From NCBI RefSeq assembly GCF_004168255.1, contig NZ_SEWG01000004.1, forward strand, positions 124,001 through 188,000: a DNA stretch of 64,000 bases, in the 5' to 3' direction. The stretch comes from Mucilaginibacter terrigena. Its GTDB lineage: Bacteria > Bacteroidota > Bacteroidia > Sphingobacteriales > Sphingobacteriaceae. Shown here piece by piece: positions 48,711 through 57,674 of the stretch. A model generated the notes under the pieces. The model did not search any database. It had not been told where the DNA came from and was given only the letters and a program-made list of their open reading frames with translations. The translations under genes and the position numbers were made by a program. Numbering within the stretch: the first letter of the stretch is position 1; the number at the start of each line of letters is the position of its first letter.

Positions 48711-50527
48711 CTGCCCACAGTGGCTACCAGGTTTTGAATTTTCTCCATCAGTTCATCCGGCTTAAATGGCTTGGCCACGTAATCGTTCATCCCGGCGTTG
48801 GTCACCTGGTCGCGGATGTCAAATAAGGCTGATGCAGTTAAGGCGATGATAGGGATATTTGCCTTGGCAGGGTCGGGCATTTTGCGGATCTCCATAGATG
48901 CGTCAAAACCGTTCATCACAGGCATTTGCAGGTCCATCAAAATAATATCAAAATTACCGTATTGCACAATTTCTACCGCGCGGTCGCCATTTTCGGCAAT
49001 GGTAGGTACTATCTTCCATTTCGAGAACAGCTTTTTCATCAACATCACATTCACCGGGTTGTCTTCGGCGATGAGGATACGCAGGCTGCTGCCCATATTT
49101 TCTAACTCAATAACGTTTGGCTGCTGTGGCTGTGGTTCTGTTGTACGTTCTTTTTGCTGAGGAATAACTTCTGTTGATACCGGAAACTCCATATTAAAGG
49201 AAAACTCCGACCCTTCGTTCACCTTACTGCTTACATGCATTTGCAGGCCCTGAAGCTCAAGCAGGCGTTTTACAATAGCTAAACCCAAACCGGTGCCCCC
49301 GTATTGGCGCGTGGTGGTGATAGATTCCTGGGTGAAAGGCTCAAATATAGTTTCCAGATTTTCTTTTTTGATACCGATACCCGAATCCTTAACCGAAAAG
49401 CCAATCGTAATGTTATTGTGCCGGTCTTCTAAACAGGTTGCCCGTACCCAAACATTACCCTGCGATGTAAATTTGATGGCATTGCTCACCAGGTTAAATA
49501 TAATTTGTGTAAGGCGGGTTGGGTCGCCAAATATTATTTTCCGCCTTAAAGCGCTGTCTATATCCAGCTTAAACATCAGGCCTTTTTCTTCGGCCTTTAT
49601 GATCTGCCCTCCACAGATGTTCTGCATCAGTTCAACCAGGTTAAACTTGATCTTCTCGAACACTACCTTGCCCGATTCTATCTTATTAAAATCAAGCACA
49701 TCGTTAACAATGGCAAGCAGATTATTGGCCGAAAACTTCAGTATCTCCAGGTTCTCGCTTTGGTCCTGCCGCGGGTTATTCATCAGCAGCAGGTTACTCA
49801 TGCCAATTACCGCGTTAAGCGGCGTGCGGATCTCGTGCGACATGGTCGACAAAAACTCCGACTGCACCTGCGATGATTTTTCGGCCTTTTCAATGGCCCT
49901 TTCAAATTTGATATTTAGCGCCGCCTGCTCTTCCCCGGTATCTTTAAGCTGTTTTATATTCTTTAAAAACGCCGTGTAAAAGTGGCTATGGATAAATATT
50001 ATCAGTATGAAATTGGCAAAAATAGCGATGATTGTGGTGGACTGATCGGCCTTTTCGGGCTTAAAAAAATCTATGTAATAATTATGATCATACTGCATCA
50101 CCATAAATATCAATACCGGCAATAAGTTAAGCAGCGAGAAAAACATTCCCCAGTTTTGCCCCAGCATATAAAAGCTGAAAACGATAACAAGAATAATGAT
50201 CTGTATGGTTATAATGTTTACATCCTGCAGAATAATAAACACCGTAGCCAAATTTAGCAGGGTGCCAATAACAAGCAGCATATGCGATATGGTGCGCCAG
50301 TGCGGCTTGTAAGTAAGATACTTAAACAAAGCCAAAACCACCAAAAGCGTAACCCCCGATGTAAGCGACATTACCCGCAGGTTTTGAAGATACACGCTCA
50401 GGAATAACGCCCCTATACCTACAATTGCAAGTAAAAAACCATAATATAGCAAACGGATACGGGCCTGGTCGAGGATGGACTGTTCCCTGGTAAGTATCTT
50501 ATTAATGGAGAAATTAAAAAAATCCAC
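48707..50527 (-). CDS. hybrid histidine kinase with receiver domain
   Basis: The 606-residue protein starts at GTG 50525-50527. Residues 1-190 contain six or so helices (LLYYGFLLAIVGIGALFLSV onwards). HisKA has STMSHEIRTPLNAVIGMS with the phosphoacceptor His. HATPase_c has NLVSNAIKFTSQG, DSGIGIKKENLETIFEPF and GGTGLGLAIVKRLLEL. A C-terminal receiver (RILIAEDNPVNVMLMKKL, IILMDLQMPVMNGF, IALTASALF, VAKPFKP) completes a BarA-like arrangement. No Hpt or output domain or partner gene is adjacent. Confidence 0.94.
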   Translation of the reverse strand: MDFFNFSINKILTREQSILDQARIRLLYYGFLLAIVGIGALFLSVYLQNLRVMSLTSGVTLLVVLALFKYLTYKPHWRTISHMLLVIGTLLNLATVFIILQDVNIITIQIIILVIVFSFYMLGQNWGMFFSLLNLLPVLIFMVMQYDHNYYIDFFKPEKADQSTTIIAIFANFILIIFIHSHFYTAFLKNIKQLKDTGEEQAALNIKFERAIEKAEKSSQVQSEFLSTMSHEIRTPLNAVIGMSNLLLMNNPRQDQSENLEILKFSANNLLAIVNDVLDFNKIESGKVVFEKIKFNLVELMQNICGGQIIKAEEKGLMFKLDIDSALRRKIIFGDPTRLTQIIFNLVSNAIKFTSQGNVWVRATCLEDRHNNITIGFSVKDSGIGIKKENLETIFEPFTQESITTTRQYGGTGLGLAIVKRLLELQGLQMHVSSKVNEGSEFSFNMEFPVSTEVIPQQKERTTEPQPQQPNVIELENMGSSLRILIAEDNPVNVMLMKKLFSKWKIVPTIAENGDRAVEIVQYGNFDIILMDLQMPVMNGFDASMEIRKMPDPAKANIPIIALTASALFDIRDQVTNAGMNDYVAKPFKPDELMEKIQNLVATVGS

Positions 50528-50635
50528 TCGTTGCTAAATCGGTATTAAATAGGTTAACTAAAATAATAAATATAACGGTATAATATACACAATAACTTAT
50601 TATTTTAGGATGCAAAGTGCCTTAACACTATGCAA

Positions 50636-53326
50636 TTAGCCTGCCAGCCCGCGCAAATTATCCTCCACTATCTTTAACCTTGCCTCTGCGTCGGCTTTCT
50701 TTTTTAGTTCGTTCTCAATTATCTCGGGCTTTGCATTAGCCATAAAGCGTTCGTTTTGCAATTTGGCATTTACCGATCTCAGGAAACCTATCAGGTAATC
50801 CTGTTCCTTTTCAAGCCTTTCACGCTCGGCAACCGCATCAATTTCTATATTCAGCGAGATAAAAAACTCGTCTGTGCCCGCTACAAAGCTGTTTGCGCCG
50901 TTAACAGCACCATCAACCAAACTCAGTTCGGTGATGTTTCCAAGTTGTTTAATTACGCCTTCGTATTCTTTATAGTTGATAGCAGAGTTTGCTTTTATAG
51001 CCAGGGGTAACGCGTCCTTTGGCGATAATTTATTACCGTTACGTGTGTTTCTTACCTGGGCAATTACCTGTTGTACAACTTCTATATCGGCAACCAGGCG
51101 GGTATTTATTTGCCCGATAACTGGCAGTTGTGCAACAATGCAGCAATCAAGCGGGGTGCGTGTGCCAAACAATTCATCGTGCCAAAGCTCCTCGGTGATG
51201 AACGGCATGTAAGGATGCAGCACCTTAAGAATATCCTGGAAATAGGATACGGTTGCATTGTAGGTTTCCCGGTCAATTTTTTGTTTTTCGACTCCCTGCT
51301 GGTAAACAGGTTTTACCATTTCCAGGTACCAGGCGCAGAAATCGTCCCACACCAGTTTGTAGGTTGTCATCAGCGCTTCCGATAAACGGTATTGTTTAAA
51401 ATCGCTCTCGATATCAACCAAAGCCTGGTTAAACCGGCTGCCAAACCACTCAATAGCTACCTGGTTATTCGGGGCGATGCTATCATCGGCTTCCCAGCCT
51501 TTTACCAGTTTAAAGGCATTCCATATTTTATTGGCGAAGTTACGGCCTTGTTCGCAGTAGCTTTCGTCAAACATCAGGTCGTTACCTGCGGGAGAGCATA
51601 GCAGCATGCCTACACGTACCCCATCGGCACCATATTTTTCTATCAATTCTAACGGGTCGGGCGAGTTACCTAAGGATTTGGACATTTTGCGCCCCAGTTT
51701 ATCCCTAACGATGCCGGTTAAGTAAACATTAGTGAAAGGTTTTTGCCCGCGCAACTCGTGCCCTGCCATGATCATGCGTGCCACCCAAAAGAACAGTATC
51801 TCGGGTGCGGTAACCAAATCGTTTGTTGGGTAGTAGTAGTTTATCTCGGCATTATCCGGGTTGCGCACCCCATCAAAAACCGACATTGGCCAAAGTCCTG
51901 ATGAGAACCAGGTATCCAGAACGTCTTCGTCCTGGGTTAAGTTCTCGATAGTAAGTGAAGCGTCGATTTTATGTGCTTCTGCCAATGCTTCTTCTTTGGT
52001 TTTGGCAACTACAAACTCGCCGTTTGGCAGGTAATACGCCGGGATCTGCTGCCCCCACCATAACTGGCGGCTAATATTCCAGTCCCTAACATTCTCCATC
52101 CAGTGGCGGTAGGTGTTGATGAATTTTTCGGGGATCAGCTTTACATCTCCATTTAAAACATATTCTAAAGCAGGCTTAGCCAGTTCGGGCATTTTGCAAA
52201 ACCATTGCATGCTTAGCCTTGGTTCGATAACCGCGTTGGTACGTTCGCTGAAACCTATTTGTGAGGTGTAATCCTCCGTTTTTTCCAGCGCACCGGCTTC
52301 TTCTAAAAGCACAGCTATTTTTTTTCGGGCGGCAAAGCGGTCTTCCCCTACCAGGATCTGTGCCTTCTCATTAAGGGTAGCATCATCGTTTAAAATATCA
52401 ATAACAGGCAGCTTATGCCGCTGGCCAAGTTCATAGTCGTTTAGGTCGTGCGCGGGGGTAACCTTTAAACAGCCTGTACCAAAGTCCATGGTCACGTAAT
52501 TATCCAGTATCACCGGGATCTCGCGGTTTATTAATGGGATAAAAACTTTCTTACCATGCAAATGGGTATACCGTTCATCATTAGGGTTGATACAGATAGC
52601 CGCATCAGCCATGATGGTTTCGGGCCGCGTAGTTGCAATAGTTAGATAGCTTTGGCTGCGTTGTGCGTTGTGTGAGGTGCGTTCTTCATCCGCTACACGC
52701 TCTTCGTCACCCGCAACCTCATATTTTATATAATAAAGCTTCTGATTAACTTCTTTACGGTTAACCTCCTCGTCGCTTACGGCGGTTTTGCTTTGCGGGT
52801 CCCAGTTTACCATGCGTACGCCGCGGTAGATCCAGCCTTTTTTATGCAGATGAACAAAGTAATCTATCACAGATTCGCTCATATCCTCGTCCATCGTAAA
52901 TTTGGTACGTTCCCAATCGCACGATGCACCAAGCTTCTTTAATTGTTCAAGGATAATACCACCGTATTTATCTTTCCACTCCAGGGCGTAGGTCAAAAAC
53001 TCCGAGCGGGTAAGGTCTTTTTTACTGATGCCGCGTTCTTTAAGCATGGCTACAACCTTTGCTTCGGTAGCAATGCTGGCGTGGTCGGTGCCCGGCACCC
53101 AGCAGGCATTTTTACCTTTCATACGGGCACGGCGTATCAGCACATCCTGTATGGTATTGTTTAGCATATGGCCCATGTGCAGCACACCGGTAACATTTGG
53201 CGGCGGGATAACAATGGTATATGGCTCGCGTTCATCAGGCACCGACCTGAAGAAATTGTGCTGTAACCAGTAACTGTACCATTTTTCTTCGGCTTGTGCG
53301 GGCGAATAGGTTTTTGCAATACTCAT
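50636..53326 (-). CDS. valS: valine--tRNA ligase, with a short low-complexity insert
   Basis: The 896-residue class I synthetase starts at ATG 53324-53326 (MSIAKTYSPAQAEEKWY); a TTG three codons upstream is less likely. The HIGH-type motif is VLHMGHMLN (residues 49-57), the editing domain begins near TIATTRPETIM, and KMSKS is KMSKSLGNSP. A C-terminal coiled coil (KAEIIENELKKK-like) is typical. Just before the editing-domain motif, residues 206-226 (DEERVADEERTSHNAQRSQS) form a repetitive charged insert encoded by 52649-52711, absent from the enzyme as I know it. The gene stands alone, with a repeat island upstream. Confidence 0.97.
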   Translation of the reverse strand: MSIAKTYSPAQAEEKWYSYWLQHNFFRSVPDEREPYTIVIPPPNVTGVLHMGHMLNNTIQDVLIRRARMKGKNACWVPGTDHASIATEAKVVAMLKERGISKKDLTRSEFLTYALEWKDKYGGIILEQLKKLGASCDWERTKFTMDEDMSESVIDYFVHLHKKGWIYRGVRMVNWDPQSKTAVSDEEVNRKEVNQKLYYIKYEVAGDEERVADEERTSHNAQRSQSYLTIATTRPETIMADAAICINPNDERYTHLHGKKVFIPLINREIPVILDNYVTMDFGTGCLKVTPAHDLNDYELGQRHKLPVIDILNDDATLNEKAQILVGEDRFAARKKIAVLLEEAGALEKTEDYTSQIGFSERTNAVIEPRLSMQWFCKMPELAKPALEYVLNGDVKLIPEKFINTYRHWMENVRDWNISRQLWWGQQIPAYYLPNGEFVVAKTKEEALAEAHKIDASLTIENLTQDEDVLDTWFSSGLWPMSVFDGVRNPDNAEINYYYPTNDLVTAPEILFFWVARMIMAGHELRGQKPFTNVYLTGIVRDKLGRKMSKSLGNSPDPLELIEKYGADGVRVGMLLCSPAGNDLMFDESYCEQGRNFANKIWNAFKLVKGWEADDSIAPNNQVAIEWFGSRFNQALVDIESDFKQYRLSEALMTTYKLVWDDFCAWYLEMVKPVYQQGVEKQKIDRETYNATVSYFQDILKVLHPYMPFITEELWHDELFGTRTPLDCCIVAQLPVIGQINTRLVADIEVVQQVIAQVRNTRNGNKLSPKDALPLAIKANSAINYKEYEGVIKQLGNITELSLVDGAVNGANSFVAGTDEFFISLNIEIDAVAERERLEKEQDYLIGFLRSVNAKLQNERFMANAKPEIIENELKKKADAEARLKIVEDNLRGLAG
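52649..52711 (-). repeat. in-frame repetitive insertion inside valS
   Basis: The 63 bases read as two DEER-type units followed by ACAACGC twice and neighbouring ACGC words. The repetitive, A/C-rich words resemble intergenic degenerate repeats elsewhere in the window. The frame stays open. Confidence 0.5.
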
Positions 53327-53523
53327 AGCCTGCAAAAATAACTATTTGGCGCTAATTGGGAATAGGTAATTTAGGAAGTTCGGCGCTATATAACTAATCT
53401 CCAATTAACTAATCACTAATCTCTCAAGACTATATGGAACAATTATAAATTACAGCAATTTAAATATCAGCAACAATATTTTTACATATCGCCGTTTATA
53501 CTGTTATAAATACAGCATCAGAC

Positions 53524-53610
53524 ATGAAAACAATGCCCTTGAATCGTTTTTTGGCAGCTTTTATTAAAATGTCGCGATTATCAGTTGTCATCAACTGGTT
53601 TAACAAATAA
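53524..53610 (+). CDS. possible 28-residue small protein
   Basis: ATG at 53524 starts MKTMPLNRFLAAFIKMSRLS, with TAA at 53608-53610. The peptide is basic and amphipathic and sits in the 454-bp space ahead of the MBL-rhodanese gene. It could be a small membrane peptide, a leader, or chance. No ribosome-binding site or family match supports it, so confidence is low. Confidence 0.25.
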   Translation: MKTMPLNRFLAAFIKMSRLSVVINWFNK

Positions 53611-53763
53611 CATCCCCGCACAATTATTTGCCATCCTGCAGATAAAAATCAGCCTCATGGGTTACAAGTAACCCTGTACTAATGTGTCAATTACCAAGTG
53701 GATGCCGGTAATAACTTTACAACATTCTAACACTCAAGTTTACAACACTCTAAACTAAACCTA

Positions 53764-53771
53764 TATCTTTG
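53764..53771 (+). promoter_or_regulatory. -7 promoter element of the MBL-rhodanese gene
   Basis: TATCTTTG matches TAnnTTTG and lies 17 bases before the ATG at 53789. Confidence 0.5.
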
Positions 53772-53788
53772 CGGCACTGACACGTTAT

Positions 53789-55123
53789 ATGATAGTTCAC
53801 CAATTTTACGATAAGGGCCTGGCGCATGCTTCGTACGCCATTATACGCTCGGGCAGGATGGTTGTTATCGACCCGGCCCGCAACCCGCAGCCTTACTATG
53901 ATTTTGCCGCTTTGCACAATGCGGATATTACCGGGGTGATAGAAACACACCCCCACGCCGATTTTGTAAGCTCGCACCTGGAGATGCACCAAACTACCGG
54001 CGCGGTTATTTATGTGAGCAAACTGGCAGGCGCCGCCTACCCCCACGAAAGTTTCGACGACGGCGACGTGATCAGACTGGATGATATCAAACTAAAAGCT
54101 ATTAATACCCCAGGTCACTCGCCCGATTCTATTTGTGTTTTACTGGAAGACGAAAAAGGCCGCGACTGCGCCGTGTTTACCGGCGATACGCTTTTTGCCG
54201 GTGATGTTGGCCGCCCCGACTTGCGCGAGAACGCGGGAAATATCACTGCCAAAAAAGAGGAACTGGCCCGTCAAATGTATCATAGTACCCGCGAAAAGCT
54301 GATGGTGTTGCCGCAGGATGTCACCGTTTACCCCGCCCACGGCCCCGGCTCGTTGTGCGGTAAAAGCATGAGCCCCGACCTGCAAACCAGTATTGGTAAA
54401 GAGCTGCGCGAAAACTACGCACTGCAGTTGATGGACGAGCTGACATTTGTAAATACCCTGATGGCCGACCAGCCCTTTATGCCAAAATATTTTGGATATG
54501 ATGTTGAGCTGAACAAAACCGGCGCCCCAAATTTTGAAGAAAGTATAGGCATGGTAACCCGCCCTGCAACTGATATCCCTTTAGAAAAAGGCGCGTTAAT
54601 TATTGATACCCGTACCAAAGATGTTTACCGGGCCGGGCATATAAAAAATTCCATCAACCTGCAGGATGCCGAGAAATTTGAGACCTGGCTGGGCTCGGTT
54701 ATCGGCCCGGATGAACAGTTCTACTTAATTGCCGGTAACGACGTTGAATTGGAACAAATGATAGCTAAAACGGCCAAAATAGGGTACGAAAAAAATATAA
54801 TCGCTGCTATTTTAGCACCCGAAGCGGCTAATCAGCGCTCACCAGAGTTAAAATATGCTGAATTCAAAACCAACCCAAACTATTATACCATTGTTGATGT
54901 ACGCAATTGGGCCGAAATAAAGGCAGGCAAATTATTCATCAATGCCCTAACCATCCCACTACCCGAATTGCGGGAGCGGGTGGGCGAAATACCAACCGAT
55001 AAACCCATCGTAGTGCACTGCGCGGCGGGCTACCGGTCGGCCGCAGCGGCAGGGATAATTGAGACCGAAATTACCAATGTCCCCGTTTATGACCTTGGTG
55101 AAGCCATAAACGACTGGAAGTAG
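53789..55123 (+). CDS. metallo-beta-lactamase fold hydrolase fused to two rhodanese domains
   Basis: The 444-residue cytoplasmic protein begins with an MBL domain (1-240). The zinc motif is THPHADFVSSH, with further ligands in NTPGHSPDSI, FTGDTLFAGDVGRPD and YPAHGPGSLCG. This resembles persulfide dioxygenase/glyoxalase II-like members. Two rhodanese domains follow: 260-350 with no catalytic cysteine, and 360-444 with active-loop HCAAGYRSAAAA (Cys). Such fusions act in sulfide or persulfide oxidation. The upstream peptide and repeats give no further clue. Convergent with the GMC gene, whose end lies 1 base away. Confidence 0.92.
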   Translation: MIVHQFYDKGLAHASYAIIRSGRMVVIDPARNPQPYYDFAALHNADITGVIETHPHADFVSSHLEMHQTTGAVIYVSKLAGAAYPHESFDDGDVIRLDDIKLKAINTPGHSPDSICVLLEDEKGRDCAVFTGDTLFAGDVGRPDLRENAGNITAKKEELARQMYHSTREKLMVLPQDVTVYPAHGPGSLCGKSMSPDLQTSIGKELRENYALQLMDELTFVNTLMADQPFMPKYFGYDVELNKTGAPNFEESIGMVTRPATDIPLEKGALIIDTRTKDVYRAGHIKNSINLQDAEKFETWLGSVIGPDEQFYLIAGNDVELEQMIAKTAKIGYEKNIIAAILAPEAANQRSPELKYAEFKTNPNYYTIVDVRNWAEIKAGKLFINALTIPLPELRERVGEIPTDKPIVVHCAAGYRSAAAAGIIETEITNVPVYDLGEAINDWK

Positions 55124-55124
55124 G

Positions 55125-56846
55125 TTATGCCTTAAACTCGCCCTTCTTTAGCGCATCGGCAGCGTAATTTGCTGCGCGTGCGGTTAAAGCCATAAAAGTA
55201 AGCGAGGGGTTTTGAGTGCCTGTGGAGGTCATACATGCGCCATCGGTTATAAATACATTGGGGCAGGCATGCAGCTGGTTCCACTTGTTAAGTAAGGATG
55301 TTTTGGGGTCGCGCCCCATACGTACGCCGCCAACTTCGTGAATATCAAGCCCCGGGGCCTGTTTACTATCATTTGCAGAAATGTTTTTACAACCTGCTTT
55401 AGCCAGCATTTCTGCCCCCTGCACCAAAAAATCCTTTAACAGCTTTTCGTCGTTATCATCATAATCAACCGATATACGCAGCTGCGGGATGCCCCATTTA
55501 TCTTTTTGCTCGTTACTCAGTTGTACAAAATTACTTGCCTTCGGGATGGTTTCGCCCTGCATCATCATGTAAATGCCCCATGGCCCTGGTTCGGCTATGG
55601 CATCTTTGTATCCGGCACCAATCGGGTCGCCTTCGGTAAAATGGCCCCAGCCGGGGCGTGTGGCGGTATAAAAGGTCATGTATCCGCGCAAAAAGTCGGT
55701 TTCCTGTTTGTAAACGTTCCTGAAGTTGGGCATCATTACCGCGGTTGGCCTGCGGCCATAATAGTAACTATCCATCGGCCCATCAAAACTTGCTGTAAGC
55801 GACCCGCGATAGTTATGGAATGCTAAGTATTTGCCTAATAACCCGCTGTCGTTCCCTAAACCATTTGGAAAGCGATTTGATGTTGAATTGAGCAGGATAA
55901 GATTGCTGTTCAATGCAGCGGCATTTACAAAAATGATCTTCGCAGAATATTCTATGGCTTTATCGGTATGCGCATCTATCACCCTTACGCCAACGGCTTT
56001 TTGCTTTTTTTCGTCGTAAATAATGGAATGCACCACAGCATCGGGCCGCAGGGTTAAATTGCCTGTTTTAGCTGCCCAGGGCAGTGTTGACGAGTTAGAG
56101 CTAAAGTAGCCCCCAAACGGGCACCCGCGTTCGCACAGGCTACGCGCCTGGCACTGGCCCCGGCCTTGCTGCAAGTGCACCTCTTTAGGTTTGGTAAGAT
56201 GCGCGCAACGGCCAATAATAACGTCGCGGTCTTTATAACCGGCCATTATGCGCTTCTGTATCTCCTTCTCCACCACGTTCATTTCCCATGGCGGTAAAAA
56301 GTCACCGTCGGGAAGGGTTTCCAGGCCGTCGTGGTTACCGCTTATGCCTGCAAACTGTTCAACATAAGTATACCATGGCGCAAGGTCGTTGTACCGTATG
56401 GGCCAGTCTACCGCGAAACCATCGCGTGCAGGCCCTTCAAAATCAAACCTGCTCCAGCGCTGTGTTTGCCTTGCCCAAAGTAATGATTTGCCCCCAACCT
56501 GGTATCCGCGGATCCAGTCGAAGGGTTTATCCTGCACATAAGGGTGTTCCTTATCTTTCACAAAAAAATGTTCGGAAGCTTCGCTGAAAGCATAGCAGCG
56601 GTCTACTATTGGGTTTTCCTGCTTTACAGCCAACGGTATTTGATCGCGGTGCGGAAAGTCCCAGGGGTTTTTAGTAGCTGTGGGGTAATCTTTTAAATGT
56701 ACCACATCCCTGCCACGCTCTAATACCAGGGTTTTTAGCCCCTTGCCACAAAGCTCTTTAGCCGCCCAGCCGCCACTGATACCCGACCCTATCACGATAG
56801 CATCAAAGGTATTAGCCGCAAATTCGTTTGAATTTACATATGCCAT
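55125..56846 (-). CDS. GMC-family FAD oxidoreductase
   Basis: A 573-residue enzyme; the start is ATG 56844-56846 (MAYVNSNEFAANTFDAIVIG). The FAD-binding dinucleotide motif is IVIGSGISGGWAAKEL. Other family parts are YQVGGKSLLWARQTQRW, the cysteine-containing CQARSLCERGCPFGGYFSSN and the C-terminal HEVGGVRMGRDPKTS with TDGACMTSTGTQNPSLTFMA. There is no N-terminal signal. It oxidises an alcohol or sugar, perhaps like the gluconate-type GMC members of Bacteroidota, but no cytochrome or small-subunit partner is adjacent. Confidence 0.9.
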   Translation of the reverse strand: MAYVNSNEFAANTFDAIVIGSGISGGWAAKELCGKGLKTLVLERGRDVVHLKDYPTATKNPWDFPHRDQIPLAVKQENPIVDRCYAFSEASEHFFVKDKEHPYVQDKPFDWIRGYQVGGKSLLWARQTQRWSRFDFEGPARDGFAVDWPIRYNDLAPWYTYVEQFAGISGNHDGLETLPDGDFLPPWEMNVVEKEIQKRIMAGYKDRDVIIGRCAHLTKPKEVHLQQGRGQCQARSLCERGCPFGGYFSSNSSTLPWAAKTGNLTLRPDAVVHSIIYDEKKQKAVGVRVIDAHTDKAIEYSAKIIFVNAAALNSNLILLNSTSNRFPNGLGNDSGLLGKYLAFHNYRGSLTASFDGPMDSYYYGRRPTAVMMPNFRNVYKQETDFLRGYMTFYTATRPGWGHFTEGDPIGAGYKDAIAEPGPWGIYMMMQGETIPKASNFVQLSNEQKDKWGIPQLRISVDYDDNDEKLLKDFLVQGAEMLAKAGCKNISANDSKQAPGLDIHEVGGVRMGRDPKTSLLNKWNQLHACPNVFITDGACMTSTGTQNPSLTFMALTARAANYAADALKKGEFKA

Positions 56847-57064
56847 TATAGTTAATTTGGAAACTGAAATTAGCAATTGTTGGCGATAAGCGCAATAATG
56901 GCGCGGAAAACATGTCAAAGTAAGGTTGGCGCAGAGGCTGATGGTTTTACAAACTCACTATAACAAAAGAAAAGGGTGTTAGCCATGAGCCTATGAAGGG
57001 TGCGCGGCGGGGTATAGTCCGTTATTGGTTCAGCATAAGTATATGCATGGCATCTTAAAAAACA

Positions 57065-57409
57065 CTAAGCCCCCTCTATGTTCCACATACCGGGATGGTC
57101 GCGGTAATGGCTTATATTCTCTATGATCTCTTCAACCTCGTGGGTGGTAAGCTCATCACGGCCATCGGCAGTGTAGGTAAACATTTTACCGGGGTCTTCA
57201 AAGGTGATATAGCCCAAGTAATTGGGATCGACCTTTTTTTCGAGCAGCAATTCGCTTTCCTGCCGATTTTCTTCGTCGATGTCAAACCCGCCGTCGTTAT
57301 AAATATTATAGGTATATGTTAATACCTGGTGCCCATCTACCTGGGCCTGCGTATTTGGGATAACCTTCACAGGCCTTTCGTTTCCAACGGTAAAAAATAT
57401 GGGTATCAT
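57065..57409 (-). CDS. small acidic protein of unknown function
   Basis: A 114-residue soluble protein (MIPIFFTVGNERPVKVIPNT; YTYNIYNDGGFDIDEENRQE) with strands in the first half and acidic helical segments in the second (RDELTTHEVEEIIENI). It has no signal peptide, metal motif or recognised domain. It is acidic overall, unlike chance frames in this DNA, and has a normal ATG, so I take it as a gene. A longer opposite or overlapping reading (57306-57602) looks like a shadow. The neighbours give no functional hint. Confidence 0.6.
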   Translation of the reverse strand: MIPIFFTVGNERPVKVIPNTQAQVDGHQVLTYTYNIYNDGGFDIDEENRQESELLLEKKVDPNYLGYITFEDPGKMFTYTADGRDELTTHEVEEIIENISHYRDHPGMWNIEGA

Positions 57410-57674
57410 TGGCTATGTTATTGTTTAGCAAAAACAAATGTTGTACCAAATAATTGGCCTGCCGCAAGGAACGGGGGGGATTAACCACACCTTTTTTATC
57501 ATCCTGATTAAACGGCATTTTTAAAGGCAGCATGCAGCTAAATAAAGCGGGTATAGCATAGGTGCCTACCTCAAATAAAAACCGTACGTGCTGCGTTGCC
57601 ATATATGAATTAGAGTATTAAGTACTTTTAAATAAACAGTTTATTATTATTTTAGGGCAACCAACCTTAAACTG

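Larger units (their letters stand above)
53327..53788. other. intergenic region between valS and the MBL-rhodanese gene
   Basis: This 462-bp stretch holds a GATTAG-dialect repeat (CTAATCTCCAATTAACTAATC near 53392), a possible 28-codon reading frame at 53524-53610, and a second word set (AACATTCTAACACTC, TTTACAACACTCTAAAC) at 53722-53760. The promoter at 53764 follows. No RNA gene or riboswitch was recognised. Confidence 0.5.

Noticed and set aside
2640-53760. Repeat islands considered as CRISPR arrays
   Set aside because: Words are degenerate and short, with no regular spacer length and no cas genes; the islands are inverted, not direct, repeats.
57306-57602. A 98-codon minus-strand frame overlapping the small acidic protein
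   Set aside because: It shares DNA with the better-supported gene at 57065-57409 in another frame and has no protein-like features.
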